Shown: positions 34,302 through 42,706 of the stretch, one piece after another
Layout of the letters: each line of letters starts with the position of its first letter
Position numbering within the stretch: the first letter of the stretch is position 1
Program-made: the position numbers and the translations under genes
The notes under the pieces: model-generated
Seen by the model: only the letters and a program-made list of their open reading frames with translations
Databases searched by the model: none
What the model was told of the DNA's origin: nothing
Assembly (NCBI RefSeq): GCF_003583925.1
Contig: NZ_QYCN01000009.1
Location: forward strand, 86,164 to 150,163
Direction of reading: 5' to 3'
DNA: 64,000 nt
Origin: Hymenobacter rubripertinctus
GTDB lineage: Bacteria; Bacteroidota; Bacteroidia; Cytophagales; Hymenobacteraceae

Positions 34302-34356
34302 AAAAAAAGTTTCTCCCCCGCAGCCACCAGTTCGCTGGTGGCTGCGGGGGAGAAAC
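34302..34356 (-). terminator. Intrinsic terminator of the S9 peptidase gene, TTCG loop
   Basis: GTTTCTCCCCCGCAGCCACC plus AG (34309-34330) pairs exactly with 34335-34356 around a TTCG tetraloop; on the minus strand a T run at 34308-34302 follows. Confidence 0.85.
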
Positions 34357-34404
34357 GCTCTGTCAGACGATATATCCCGTAGTCGGCGTGAGGCCGGGAT
34401 GGGG

Positions 34405-36930
34405 CTAGTTGTTCTGGGAAGTGCCGGGTAAGCTGGCCGGAACGGCAACGGGCGTGGCTACGGGCAGGCCCACTTGCTCCGGAGCGGCCGGAGCCGGTGC
34501 TGCGGCCGGCCCGGAAGCGGCGGCCCCCGGCTGCTTCACGTAGGTAGTGAGCCAGGTATTCATCTCCCACAGCATGTGCATGATGGACTCGCGGGCCTGG
34601 TAGCCGTGCGATTCGGCGGGCAGCGTTACGTACCGGACGGTGGCTCCGTTGCCCTTCAGGGCCTCGTAAAACCGCTCGCTCTGCATCGGAAACGTACCCG
34701 AGTTGTTGTCGGCTTCTCCATGAATGAGCAGCAGGGGCGTGGTAATGGCCGGGGCGAAGTTGAACGGCGACATGGCGCTGTACACTTCCGGAGCCTGCCA
34801 GTAGGTGCGCTCCTCGCCCTGAAAGCCGAAGGGTGTGAGGCTGCGGTTGTAGGCCCCGCTGCGGGCAATGCCTGCCTTGAAAAGTTTAGTGTGCGCCAGC
34901 AGGTTGGCCGTCATAAATGCGCCGTAGCTGTGGCCCATTACGGCCACCCGGGCCGTATCCACCACTCCCAGCCGGCGCCCTTCCTCGAGGGCGGCTTTGG
35001 CGGAGGCGGTGAGCTGCTCCACGTACGTGTCGTTGGGCTGCTGATTGCCTTCGCCCACGATGGGTATGCTCGTGCCCTGAAGCACGGCGTAGCCCTGCGT
35101 GACCCAGTAGATGGGCGAACCCCAGCTCAGGCGCGGAAACGAGTAGGGGGAGCCTTTTACCTGGCCCGCGTCCTTCTTGTCCTTGAACTCCACCGGGTAG
35201 GCTTCCATCAGGGTCGGCAGGGGGCCAGTTTCTTTTTTGTAGTTGGCCGGCAGGTAGAGGTTGGCCGTCAGTTCCACACCATCGGCCCGTTTGTAGCGGA
35301 GCACTTGCTTCTGGAAGGTGCCCAGGCCCGCGTACGGGTTGGACATTCTGCTGAGGGCCGTGATTTTGGGATTGGAACCCCGTCGCGAAAAGTAGTTGGG
35401 TGCTTCGGTGGGAGACTCGCGGCGGGTAACGAACAGGTTCTTGCCGACATCCAGGATGGCCACGGGCATTTCGTAGTACGGCGCTTCGGAACGCCACCAG
35501 CGCAGGCTCTTCTTGGTGCGCACGTTCAGCTCATCCACGAACGGCCGGTCACCTTCGGGGGAGGCCCCGTTGCCGATCAGGTAGATAGCGTCGCCGCTGG
35601 CGTTGGTCAGCAGTACCGGGCGGCCCTGGGCGTTGCGCTGCTCCACGGGCTTGCCCGGGTGGGTGTACGTGTCCTGGGTGGAGTGCTCGAAGAGCGGCAG
35701 CAAGGACGTTTTGGTTGCCAGGTCCAGGGTCCAGGTGGTTTCCTTGCGGTCGGCCCAGCGGTACCCTTCCACCAGGGCCAGCTTATTGCTCGACCAGTGA
35801 ATGGTGCGGAAGCGCAGGGGCAGGGCAGCCAATTCCTGGGGCTTTTCGTCGAAGGGGGCGGGCAGCGCGAAGAGCTTGTCGCGCACGGTGGCTTCGGAGC
35901 GGGGGTCGCCGCCGTCCTGGGCTTCCACCCAAAACAGGGTGGACGGGGCATCCTCGCGCCAGCTGAACTCGCGGGGGCCACCGGGTACGGCATCGAAATT
36001 GGTGGGCACCTGGTCGGCCAGGGGCGAATCGGCCACTTCTTTCACTACCAATCCTTCCAGGTTCAGAATCTGGGTGCGTACCGGAAACCGGCTCACGGGC
36101 AGCGAATAGGAGTAGGGGCGGTGGCGGGTGCGCACCAGCACGTACTGCCCGTTGGGCGAAGGGGTCGCCTGCTGGATCACGCCTGGCTGCCCCAGCGGCG
36201 CCATCCGGCCATCAAGGCCTACTTTCACCACCTGCGTGAGGGTATAATAATCGAACAGGTGCTCGTCAATGGGCGTTTTCAACAGGTCCTGGTAAGTGCG
36301 GGCGGGGGCCGCCTTGCCCACGTTCTGCTGCACACTCGGGCCGGTAGGGGCTTCGTCGGGCTTGGGGGCCGCCCCGCGCCCCCCCACTACGGCGCGGGCA
36401 ATGATGGTTTTGTTGTCCGATACCCACTCGTAGGGCATCCCGAACACGTCGTTCAGAAACAGGTTGGGCACCAGCCGCGCCGAGGCCGAGGGAACATCCA
36501 CGATCCACAACTCCACATGGGTGTTGGAGGTGTGCGTGAAGGCCAGCTTGGAGTTGTCCGGCGACCATTGCACGTTGCTGATGCGGGGGTTGGCGGGCAG
36601 GCCCTGCACCAGCAGTTCCTTGCCGTTGGGCAGTTGCCGCAGGCGCAGCGCCGAAATGTAGGTGACGCGGCTGGGGCCGTTGGTGGTGGGGTTGATGCGC
36701 AGACCGGCCAGCCGTAGCTCGGGTTGGCTCAATTCCGAAATGGAGGGCATCTCGCGCACGTCCATCTGCAACATCCAGTCCCCGTCCGAGGAGAAGCTGA
36801 CGCGGGGTAATGCGGGTGCGTCGGCCAGAGCCACCAGAGCCCGGGGAGGAAGCTGATAAGGAAGATCCTGCGCTACCGTCAGGCGAACCAAGCCAGCGCA
36901 CAGGGCGAGCGTGAGACAACGTATTTTCAT
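34405..36930 (-). CDS. S9-family peptidase, secreted, prolyl oligopeptidase type
   Basis: An 841-residue protein with a signal peptide (MKIRCLTLALCAGLVRLTVAQ), a long WD-like beta-propeller part (about residues 60-540) and a C-terminal alpha/beta-hydrolase domain. The Ser is in VMGHSYGAFMTANLLAHT near residue 666; the Asp in LLIHGEADNNSGT and the His in LPAESHGYQA complete the triad. S9 enzymes with this organisation resemble dipeptidyl-peptidase IV or acylaminoacyl peptidases. The tail after residue 810 is Pro/Ala-rich. The upstream 900 bp hold no gene. Confidence 0.88.
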   Translation of the reverse strand: MKIRCLTLALCAGLVRLTVAQDLPYQLPPRALVALADAPALPRVSFSSDGDWMLQMDVREMPSISELSQPELRLAGLRINPTTNGPSRVTYISALRLRQLPNGKELLVQGLPANPRISNVQWSPDNSKLAFTHTSNTHVELWIVDVPSASARLVPNLFLNDVFGMPYEWVSDNKTIIARAVVGGRGAAPKPDEAPTGPSVQQNVGKAAPARTYQDLLKTPIDEHLFDYYTLTQVVKVGLDGRMAPLGQPGVIQQATPSPNGQYVLVRTRHRPYSYSLPVSRFPVRTQILNLEGLVVKEVADSPLADQVPTNFDAVPGGPREFSWREDAPSTLFWVEAQDGGDPRSEATVRDKLFALPAPFDEKPQELAALPLRFRTIHWSSNKLALVEGYRWADRKETTWTLDLATKTSLLPLFEHSTQDTYTHPGKPVEQRNAQGRPVLLTNASGDAIYLIGNGASPEGDRPFVDELNVRTKKSLRWWRSEAPYYEMPVAILDVGKNLFVTRRESPTEAPNYFSRRGSNPKITALSRMSNPYAGLGTFQKQVLRYKRADGVELTANLYLPANYKKETGPLPTLMEAYPVEFKDKKDAGQVKGSPYSFPRLSWGSPIYWVTQGYAVLQGTSIPIVGEGNQQPNDTYVEQLTASAKAALEEGRRLGVVDTARVAVMGHSYGAFMTANLLAHTKLFKAGIARSGAYNRSLTPFGFQGEERTYWQAPEVYSAMSPFNFAPAITTPLLLIHGEADNNSGTFPMQSERFYEALKGNGATVRYVTLPAESHGYQARESIMHMLWEMNTWLTTYVKQPGAAASGPAAAPAPAAPEQVGLPVATPVAVPASLPGTSQNN

Positions 36931-37831
36931 AGAAAAAGGGTATTCGGTAGAAAATCAACCACAAAAGTCGAAACAATCCGGCAAAAACACTACTGTTTGG
37001 GTCAACTTATTCATCCATAGCCTCCTATCATACAGGAAGCAGCGTGAATCCGGAGGACGAAAAAGCGCGTTAGGCCCAGGGTGTTTGTTTTAATTTATGA
37101 GAATAATCATATTAATACTCCGAATCAGTAAGGAAGCGAAATGTCCATCAGCAGATGTCGGGTGGTCGGCTCATGCTGGATGGCCAGAGTAGCAAAAACC
37201 CGCCAACGCACGCCTTGCCGGGTATCCGGTGCACCCACCCGGGCCGCTACTCCGTCTTCCGGTATCAACACGAACCCACACTTATTCAACGGCTTCAGTG
37301 GGACGCAACCCGTCCGCCCCGGAAATGGCCAGGCCGGAGCAACTCGTGGTGAGTACGGCGGCGATGGGTCAGTGGCGGCGCATCGCCGTAACCCGGATTT
37401 GCCGGAAACCTACTGCTTCACTGCCGGTATCCTGTTGCTCCTGCCGTCGGCCCTAGATTACCATCGTCTGCCCCTGGTCAGTGCCCAACCCTTACTTCGC
37501 GGGGTACTCCCGGATCGGAGTCAGTGAGCGGAGATTATAGCGCCAGGGACGCTCATTCGTGGCCCTGGCAGGGAGGCGGCCTCGAAAATCCGCTCCAGCG
37601 CTCCGGGAGTCACGGGGCGCTGGTCGGAGGTAATCCAGCACGGCCGGACGACGAAGGGCACGGGAAAAGCAGCACGGGTAGGTTTCATAACCCGCTGATT
37701 TGTATTGGGTAGGATGCTTTCACGGACAATTCGCTAACCTTGCTGAAGCAAGGCGTCGCAGGGCAAGCAACTACTCCACTCTGCCCTGAACCGGGCTGTG
37801 CTGGTAAGGTAGCCGTTGTAACTGGCCGGGG
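36931..37831. other. 900-bp stretch without a supportable gene
   Basis: Frames on the plus strand up to 128 residues (37141-37527) are open but show no domain, signal peptide or usual codon pattern. The part 37085-37125 is AT-rich (TTTTAATTTATGAGAATAAT) and could hold the S9 gene's promoter. The remainder may be a decayed gene. Confidence 0.4.
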
Positions 37832-38545
37832 CTAGAACTGCATCGGTACTTCCATGAGCAGCAGGCGGGTAGCGGCGGTGGCCTGCACGGTGAACTGGTC
37901 GGTTTCCCAGATGCCCAGGCCGTCGCGGCGGTCCAGGGGCTGGCCGGCCACGGTGGCCTGGCCCTCGAGCACGAACACGAACACGCCGTTGCCGGCCTTC
38001 TTTAGCTCGTACTGCGCAGCGTGGCCGGCATCGAAATCGGCCAGGTGAAACCAGGCATCCTGCTGAATCCAGACGCCTGCATCGGTGGGCGAGGGCGAGA
38101 GTACCTGCTGAAACTGGTTGTGCCGGTCTTCAGCCCGGAAGCTCTGCTGGTCGTAGCGGGGCGTTACGCTGCGCTTATTCGGGATAATCCAGATTTGCAG
38201 GAACTTCACCTGCTCGGAGCTGCTATGGTTTTTCTCGCTGTGCGCGATGCCCGTGCCGGCGCTCATCATCTGCACGTCGCCGCTGCGGATGAGGCCGTGG
38301 TTGCCGGCGTTATCCTGGTGCTCCAGCGTGCCGCTGAGCGGGATGCTGATGATTTCCATGTTGTCGTGCGGGTGGGTGCCGAAGCCCATGCCCCCGGCCA
38401 CGGTATCGTCATTGAGCACCCGCAAAGCCCCGAAGTGCATGCGGGCCGGGTTGTGGTAGCCGGCGAAGCTGAAGCTGTGGTGAGAGTTGAGCCAACCGTG
38501 GTTGGCGTGGCCCCGGGAGTCGGCAGTATGAAGAACGGTCTGCAT
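37832..38545 (-). CDS. Pirin-family protein
   Basis: A 237-residue double cupin-type protein of the pirin family. The metal motif is seen as FGTHPHDNMEIISIPLSGTLEHQDNAG near residue 55, with His and Glu ligands, then SAGTGIAHSEKN. It begins with the usual HTADSRGHANHGWLNSHHSFSFAGYHNPARMHFG. Pirins are iron-binding; some act as quercetinases, others as transcription cofactors. The role here is unknown. A palindromic sequence in the upstream spacer may be a control site. Confidence 0.9.
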   Translation of the reverse strand: MQTVLHTADSRGHANHGWLNSHHSFSFAGYHNPARMHFGALRVLNDDTVAGGMGFGTHPHDNMEIISIPLSGTLEHQDNAGNHGLIRSGDVQMMSAGTGIAHSEKNHSSSEQVKFLQIWIIPNKRSVTPRYDQQSFRAEDRHNQFQQVLSPSPTDAGVWIQQDAWFHLADFDAGHAAQYELKKAGNGVFVFVLEGQATVAGQPLDRRDGLGIWETDQFTVQATAATRLLLMEVPMQF

Positions 38546-38570
38546 GGCGGAAGAAATTTAGTGATTGGTA

Positions 38571-38596
38571 CGACAAATATATGTACATACATCAAT
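38571..38596. promoter_or_regulatory. ATGTACAT palindrome upstream of pirin
   Basis: ATATATGTACATACATCAAT, centred at 38585, is an AT-rich near-palindrome within an otherwise GC-rich divergent spacer (pirin and GluQRS). It resembles an operator of a small dimeric regulator; the regulator is not known. Confidence 0.4.
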
Positions 38597-38712
38597 CGGT
38601 GCAAAAAGATTCTTTCAATACCAGGCTTCGGCCGTTGTGGCCGGGACCAAGTGCCTGGTCGGGCTAATCTGGCCGGCCGCCGTAATTTGCCCTCTCAGCC
38701 TCGCCCGATGCC

Positions 38713-39651
38713 ATGATGCTTTTATCCACTACTCCCGTCGTTGCGCGGCTTGCGCCCACGCCCAGCGGGTTTCTGCACCTGGGCAACGCGGTCAACTTCA
38801 CGCTTACCTGGTTGCACACGCGCCGGGCGGGCGGCACGCTGCACCTGCGCATCGACGATCTGGACCGCGCCCGGTTTCGGCTCGCTTACCTGACCAATAT
38901 CTTCCAGACCCTCGACTGGCTGGGCCTCGATTACGACCACGGCCCCGCCGGCCCCGATGATTTTGAGCGGCACTTCTCCCAGCAACACCGCCTGCCTGAG
39001 TACGAAACCGTTTTGCAAGCCGCCCGCGCCGCCTACCCCGGCCGACTCTATGCCTGCCGCTGCTCCCGCGCCGCGCTGGCCCGCGCCGACCGGCCTGATG
39101 GCTGCTACCCCGGTACCTGCCGGGCGCTGGCGCTGCCCCTCGAAACGCTCGATACCGCCTGGCGTGCCCGCGTGCCCCCGGCCGCCGCCGTCAGGTTTCC
39201 CGACCTGGCCCAGGGTTCTCAAACCATAGCGCTGGCCCGGGAGTTGGGCGACTTCGTGGTGCGCAAAAAGGACGGCACGCCCGCCTACCAGGTAGCTTCG
39301 GTGCTCGACGACGGGCGGCTGGGCGTCAACTTCATCGTCCGGGGGCTGGACTTGCTGCCCAGCACAGCGGCCCAGCTCTGGCTGGCCGAGATGCTGCCCG
39401 GCCAGGCTGGCTTCGCCCAAACCCAATTTCTGCACCACGGCCTGTTGCTCGACGAAGCCGGTCAAAAGCTCTCCAAATCAACCCAAACCGGCCAGCAACG
39501 CGGTATCCTGGCCGAAGCCGGTACGCCCCAGGTCGTGTACCGCGCCGTGGCCCGGCTGCTGAGCCTGCCGCCGGAAGCAGGCGAGTCGTTGTCTGAGCTG
39601 TTAGCTGTTAGCCGACCGCTTTCGTTCAGTCAGCTAACAGCTAACAGCTAA
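38713..39651 (+). CDS. gluQ: Glutamyl-queuosine tRNA(Asp) synthetase-like protein
   Basis: A 312-residue class I synthetase catalytic core without an anticodon-binding domain. The HIGH-type motif is RLAPTPSGFLHLGNAV near residue 12; the zinc ligands are in YACRCSRAAL and DGCYPGTCRAL; the KMSKS-type motif is GQKLSKSTQ near residue 255. Such GluQRS enzymes attach Glu to queuosine in tRNA(Asp). The last residues (SELLAVSRPLSFSQLTANS) are encoded by the start of a family C repeat, so the tail is repeat-derived. The start could be the ATG 3 bp further in. Confidence 0.88.
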   Translation: MMLLSTTPVVARLAPTPSGFLHLGNAVNFTLTWLHTRRAGGTLHLRIDDLDRARFRLAYLTNIFQTLDWLGLDYDHGPAGPDDFERHFSQQHRLPEYETVLQAARAAYPGRLYACRCSRAALARADRPDGCYPGTCRALALPLETLDTAWRARVPPAAAVRFPDLAQGSQTIALARELGDFVVRKKDGTPAYQVASVLDDGRLGVNFIVRGLDLLPSTAAQLWLAEMLPGQAGFAQTQFLHHGLLLDEAGQKLSKSTQTGQQRGILAEAGTPQVVYRAVARLLSLPPEAGESLSELLAVSRPLSFSQLTANS

Positions 39652-39661
39652 CAGCTAACAG
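39594..39661. repeat. Family C repeat overlapping the gluQ 3' end
   Basis: GAGCTGTTAGCTGTTAGCCG on the left and four CAGCTAA units on the right. It covers the last codons of gluQ and the spacer to endonuclease V. Confidence 0.75.
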
Positions 39662-39665
39662 CGCC

Positions 39666-40352
39666 CTACTTCAGCTCCTTTTTGAACTCCTCGGCCCAGT
39701 GGTCGGCGAGGCGGGTGGGCTCGGGGAGCTTGTAGCCGCGCAGGCAGGCCAGGGTGAGGCGGGTGGCGGTGGCCTGGTCGCAGCGGTGGCCGGGGCTCAC
39801 AAACAGCGGCTTCACCTTGTCTTTGCTGCGGATAACCTGGCCCAGCCGCTCGCCGTTTTTGTCGGTGAGCGGCGTGATACTGCCTTTGGTGAGGGCGGGC
39901 TCCTCGTAAACGCCCGTGAGACGCTCCTTGGCTACCCCGAACGTGGGCACATCGAGCTCAACGCCCAGATGAGCGGCAATGCCCATGCGGCGCGGGTGGG
40001 CAATGCCGTGGCCGTCGACCATGATGATGTCGGGCTGGCGGCGCAGCTTGGCGTAGGCGTGCAGCAGGTTGGGCGCTTCGCGGAACGAGAGCAGCCCCGG
40101 AATGTAGGGCAGCGGCACAGGCCCAACGTGGTAGACCTTCTCAATAAAGCCCAGCGAGGGCAGCTCCAACACGATAAACACTGAGAGCACCGTATCGGGC
40201 GTGGGAAACGAGGAGTCGCAGCCGGCAATGTAGCGCAGCTCGCTGCTGGGCGGCTCCAGTCGAACCTGGGTGCGCAGTTGGTCTTGCAGTTGGGTGAACT
40301 CGCGCACCAGCTGCGGGTCGGGCGCGGGGCCGGGAGGGCGGAAGTAAGCCAT
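39666..40352 (-). CDS. nfi: Endonuclease V
   Basis: A 228-residue DNA repair nuclease acting near deaminated bases (hypoxanthine). The catalytic Asp is in RYIAGCDSSFPT near residue 45; the wedge-type segment PYIPGLLSFREAP near residue 83; the second Asp in IIMVDGHGIAHPRRMGIAAHLGVEL near residue 110, and the third in IRSKDKVKPLFVSPGHRCD. Length and order are normal. It is convergent with gluQ, with the family C repeat between. Confidence 0.94.
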   Translation of the reverse strand: MAYFRPPGPAPDPQLVREFTQLQDQLRTQVRLEPPSSELRYIAGCDSSFPTPDTVLSVFIVLELPSLGFIEKVYHVGPVPLPYIPGLLSFREAPNLLHAYAKLRRQPDIIMVDGHGIAHPRRMGIAAHLGVELDVPTFGVAKERLTGVYEEPALTKGSITPLTDKNGERLGQVIRSKDKVKPLFVSPGHRCDQATATRLTLACLRGYKLPEPTRLADHWAEEFKKELK

Positions 40353-40465
40353 AGGAGGGAGGTGCCGGGGTGAACCGGGTGTACTGCCAGCGCGGGTGCG
40401 GGGTTGCTGATAACCCGCCGCCGCAGGCTGCGTTAATGCCGGCAGTACCTTTTCTTTCCCGCCTG

Positions 40466-41035
40466 ATGCCCAAACCCGAACAACCCGCCGATACTGGCAG
40501 CGGCCCGTTTTTTGAGCGCCGCTACTGGCTCGATGTGCAGCACCCGCGCCAGTCGGCCCCGGCGCTGTTCGAGCATATAAAGTGCCATCTGCCCGACTTC
40601 TCGCCCGATTTGCTGGCTGATTTTGAGAAGTCGCGGGGGGCGGCCGACTGCCTGGAAACCGATGACGAGTTCCGCATCAAAATTCTGGGCCCCTGGAACG
40701 GCGACGTGCGGGTAACCGAGCTGGGTCCCGATTTCTTCGAGCTGGCGACTTTGCAAAACCACCCCGAGGCCGGCCGCATCCGCTTCTCGCTGCGGCCCCA
40801 CGCCACGCTGCCCGCCACCATCCGGTTCGAAATCCACTCCTGGGCCCGCTCCCGCGACGGGTTGGTCGCCTTCACCTACGACACGCTGGGCCTGGGCCGG
40901 CTGGTGCAGCAGCAAACCTGGCAAACCTTCTGCGAGCGGGTAGGCGAGTTCAGCGGCGGCCTCTGGCTGGGGCCGGTGCAGGTGGAAACCATAAAACAAA
41001 GCCAATCGGGTACTCAAATTACGCATGATGCCTAA
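40466..41035 (+). CDS. SRPBCC-like protein paired with a DUF1990 gene
   Basis: A 189-residue protein that I only partly recognise. The body (FERRYWLDVQHPRQSAPALFEHIK, FRIKILGPWNGDVRVTELGPDFFELATLQNHPEAGRIRFSL, FEIHSWARSRDGLVAFTYDTLGLG) has a beta-rich ligand-cavity look, as in SRPBCC proteins and DUF1990-like companions. There is no signal peptide. Its stop overlaps the next start by 11 bp (ATGATGCCTAA), which signals translational coupling. I chose the ATG at 40466; 40370 and 40436 are in-frame. Confidence 0.65.
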   Translation: MPKPEQPADTGSGPFFERRYWLDVQHPRQSAPALFEHIKCHLPDFSPDLLADFEKSRGAADCLETDDEFRIKILGPWNGDVRVTELGPDFFELATLQNHPEAGRIRFSLRPHATLPATIRFEIHSWARSRDGLVAFTYDTLGLGRLVQQQTWQTFCERVGEFSGGLWLGPVQVETIKQSQSGTQITHDA

Positions 41036-41756
41036 GCCCGCTCCTCTTTACGAACGACAGAAAGCCCGCCTCGACGCCTTTACCCGCGCCGGCTACAATT
41101 TCGACCCCGACCGGCTGACCGACTACACCGCCGCCACCGGCTGGCGCGTCGACGACTACGAAACCGAGCTGCCGCCCGAAGCGCCCGGCCCGCCCGAACC
41201 CCGGGGCTCCTGGGCTGCCGCTTGCGAGGTGCTGAGCCGCTATTCTTTTCCGCCGCCGGGCCTGATCAGCGGCATCTTCCTGCCCGACCAGCCCCTGAGC
41301 CAGCGCGTGATGGTGCTGCGGGCGCAGTTTCTGGGCGTTTCGTTCTGGTTTGGCGTGCGCATCGGGCGCGTAACCGATGAAACCCGGGCACTGCCGGACG
41401 GCGGCGGGCCAGAGCAGGTGTGGGGCTATAACTACCGCACCCTCGAAGGTCATTTCGAGCGGGGCCAGATCGAGTTCATCGTGCACAAAAACTGCACGAC
41501 CGGCCGGGTCTGGTGCCACATCCACGCCGTATCGCAGACCGGCCGCATCCGTAACCCGTTCTATTGGCTGGGCTTTAAGCTGTTTGGCCGCCGGTTGCAG
41601 GTACGCTTCTCCCAACAGTCGCTAAAGCGGCTTAGGCAGCAGGTGGAGCGGATGCTGCGTGAGGGCTGGCAGGCCCCGGCGGCCGACGGCCCGGCCGTTC
41701 AGCCTGTTTCCGCCCACGAAGACGCGCAGGCCCAGCTGGACAAGAACAGGAAATAG
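41025..41756 (+). CDS. DUF1990-like protein
   Basis: A 243-residue protein that fits DUF1990: SWAAACEVLSRYSFPPPGLISGIFLPDQPLSQRVMVL near residue 64, then FLGVSFWFGVRIGRVTDETR, VWGYNYRTLEGHFERGQIEFIVH and a final WLGFKLFGRRLQVRFSQQSLKRL. The role of the family is unknown. It is translated together with the gene before it, so the two products probably act together. Confidence 0.78.
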   Translation: MMPKPAPLYERQKARLDAFTRAGYNFDPDRLTDYTAATGWRVDDYETELPPEAPGPPEPRGSWAAACEVLSRYSFPPPGLISGIFLPDQPLSQRVMVLRAQFLGVSFWFGVRIGRVTDETRALPDGGGPEQVWGYNYRTLEGHFERGQIEFIVHKNCTTGRVWCHIHAVSQTGRIRNPFYWLGFKLFGRRLQVRFSQQSLKRLRQQVERMLREGWQAPAADGPAVQPVSAHEDAQAQLDKNRK

Positions 41757-41757
41757 C

Positions 41758-41853
41758 CAGAAACCCGGTCATCCGGAGCGGAGCGCAGGACCGTGAACCA
41801 TAAGGTAAGGTGGTTCAAAAATCCTGCGCCCCGCTCCCGATGACCGGGTTCTG
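41758..41853. repeat. Divergent copy of intergenic repeat family A
   Basis: AGAAACCCGGTCATCCGGAG and its near-complement CTCCCGATGACCGGGTTCT border AGCGCAGGA and TCCTGCGCC stems. The family A motif is changed (GTCATCCGGAG), but the layout is the same. Confidence 0.6.
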
Positions 41854-41873
41854 GTTAACAGCTTGGTCAAATC

Positions 41874-42536
41874 CTAAACGCCTTCCGCTGGCTCGCCGCC
41901 ATTAATCATGGCCGATACCACGCCGGGCTCCTCGGTTACTTCGGCCCGGAAAACGCCCACGATGTGGGCTACCACGAAGGCAATAACGGCGTACATCGTG
42001 TACTCGTGCACTTCCTTGGCCCAGTGCTCAATGCTGCGGAAGTAGTCCTCGAACACCAGAATCAGGCCCGTAACCACCATCACGCCCAGCACAACGTAGA
42101 ACGCGCGGTAGCTGTAGCGCACCCACAGGGCCTTGGTGGCCCCGGCTTCACCGGCCGCCGCCCGGGCCTTAATGGCTCCGATTTTGGCCGCCGTGCGCTG
42201 GCCGCCGCGCTGCCGGAAACTCACCAGCACGCGGTAGGCCAGCAGGCACGAGATGGTGATGCCGATCCAGATATGCCAGTCCCAGATGCGGTGGGCCACG
42301 ATGCGGGTGAGGCCGCGCAGCTCCTGGGCCGGCAGGTTTACGCCCTTTTCGGCCAACACTTGGCTGAACTCGGGGGCCAGCGTTTTCACCTTCACAATCA
42401 CGAACAGAAATAGAATCGTGATCAGCTGGGCCAGCACGAGGCCCGAGTTGGCCCAGTGCCAGATGCGCAGACCCAGCGAGTTGTGCTTGGGTCCGTCGGC
42501 AACGGGGCGGGGGGCAGAAGAGGTTTGGGGAGCCAT
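41874..42536 (-). CDS. Cytochrome b561-type membrane protein
   Basis: A 220-residue protein with four to five hydrophobic helices, of the cytochrome b/b6 (Ni/Fe-hydrogenase 1 b-type) domain group. Candidate heme His residues are in LGLRIWHWANSGLVL near residue 22, AHRIWDWHIWIGI near residue 80, and VHEYTMYAVIAFVVAHIVGVF near the end. It would hand electrons between quinone and a partner, but no hydrogenase, formate dehydrogenase or similar gene is nearby, so the partner is unknown. I chose the ATG at 42536. Confidence 0.8.
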   Translation of the reverse strand: MAPQTSSAPRPVADGPKHNSLGLRIWHWANSGLVLAQLITILFLFVIVKVKTLAPEFSQVLAEKGVNLPAQELRGLTRIVAHRIWDWHIWIGITISCLLAYRVLVSFRQRGGQRTAAKIGAIKARAAAGEAGATKALWVRYSYRAFYVVLGVMVVTGLILVFEDYFRSIEHWAKEVHEYTMYAVIAFVVAHIVGVFRAEVTEEPGVVSAMINGGEPAEGV

Positions 42537-42706
42537 GGGGGGAGCAGAAAAACGGGGAAACGATTCGGGGGAGCAAGGTACGGCGGGCGCGGCAAACGGG
42601 GGCTCGGGAAGAAACGGGCCGGGACCGGGCCTGAACAAACGGGACCGGGCCGGGTTATGCTGGTTCCGTGCCGGACGATCGGTGCGCTACTTAAAATTCG
42701 CCTATT

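Noticed and set aside
34474..36717. A 747-residue plus-strand frame opposite the S9 peptidase gene
   Set aside because: The minus strand carries a complete catalytic triad and signal peptide; the plus frame is Val/Gly/His-rich shadow sequence.
37141..37527. A 128-residue plus-strand frame in the gene desert
   Set aside because: No domain, signal peptide or neighbour link, and three frames are open at the same place, as random GC-rich DNA gives.
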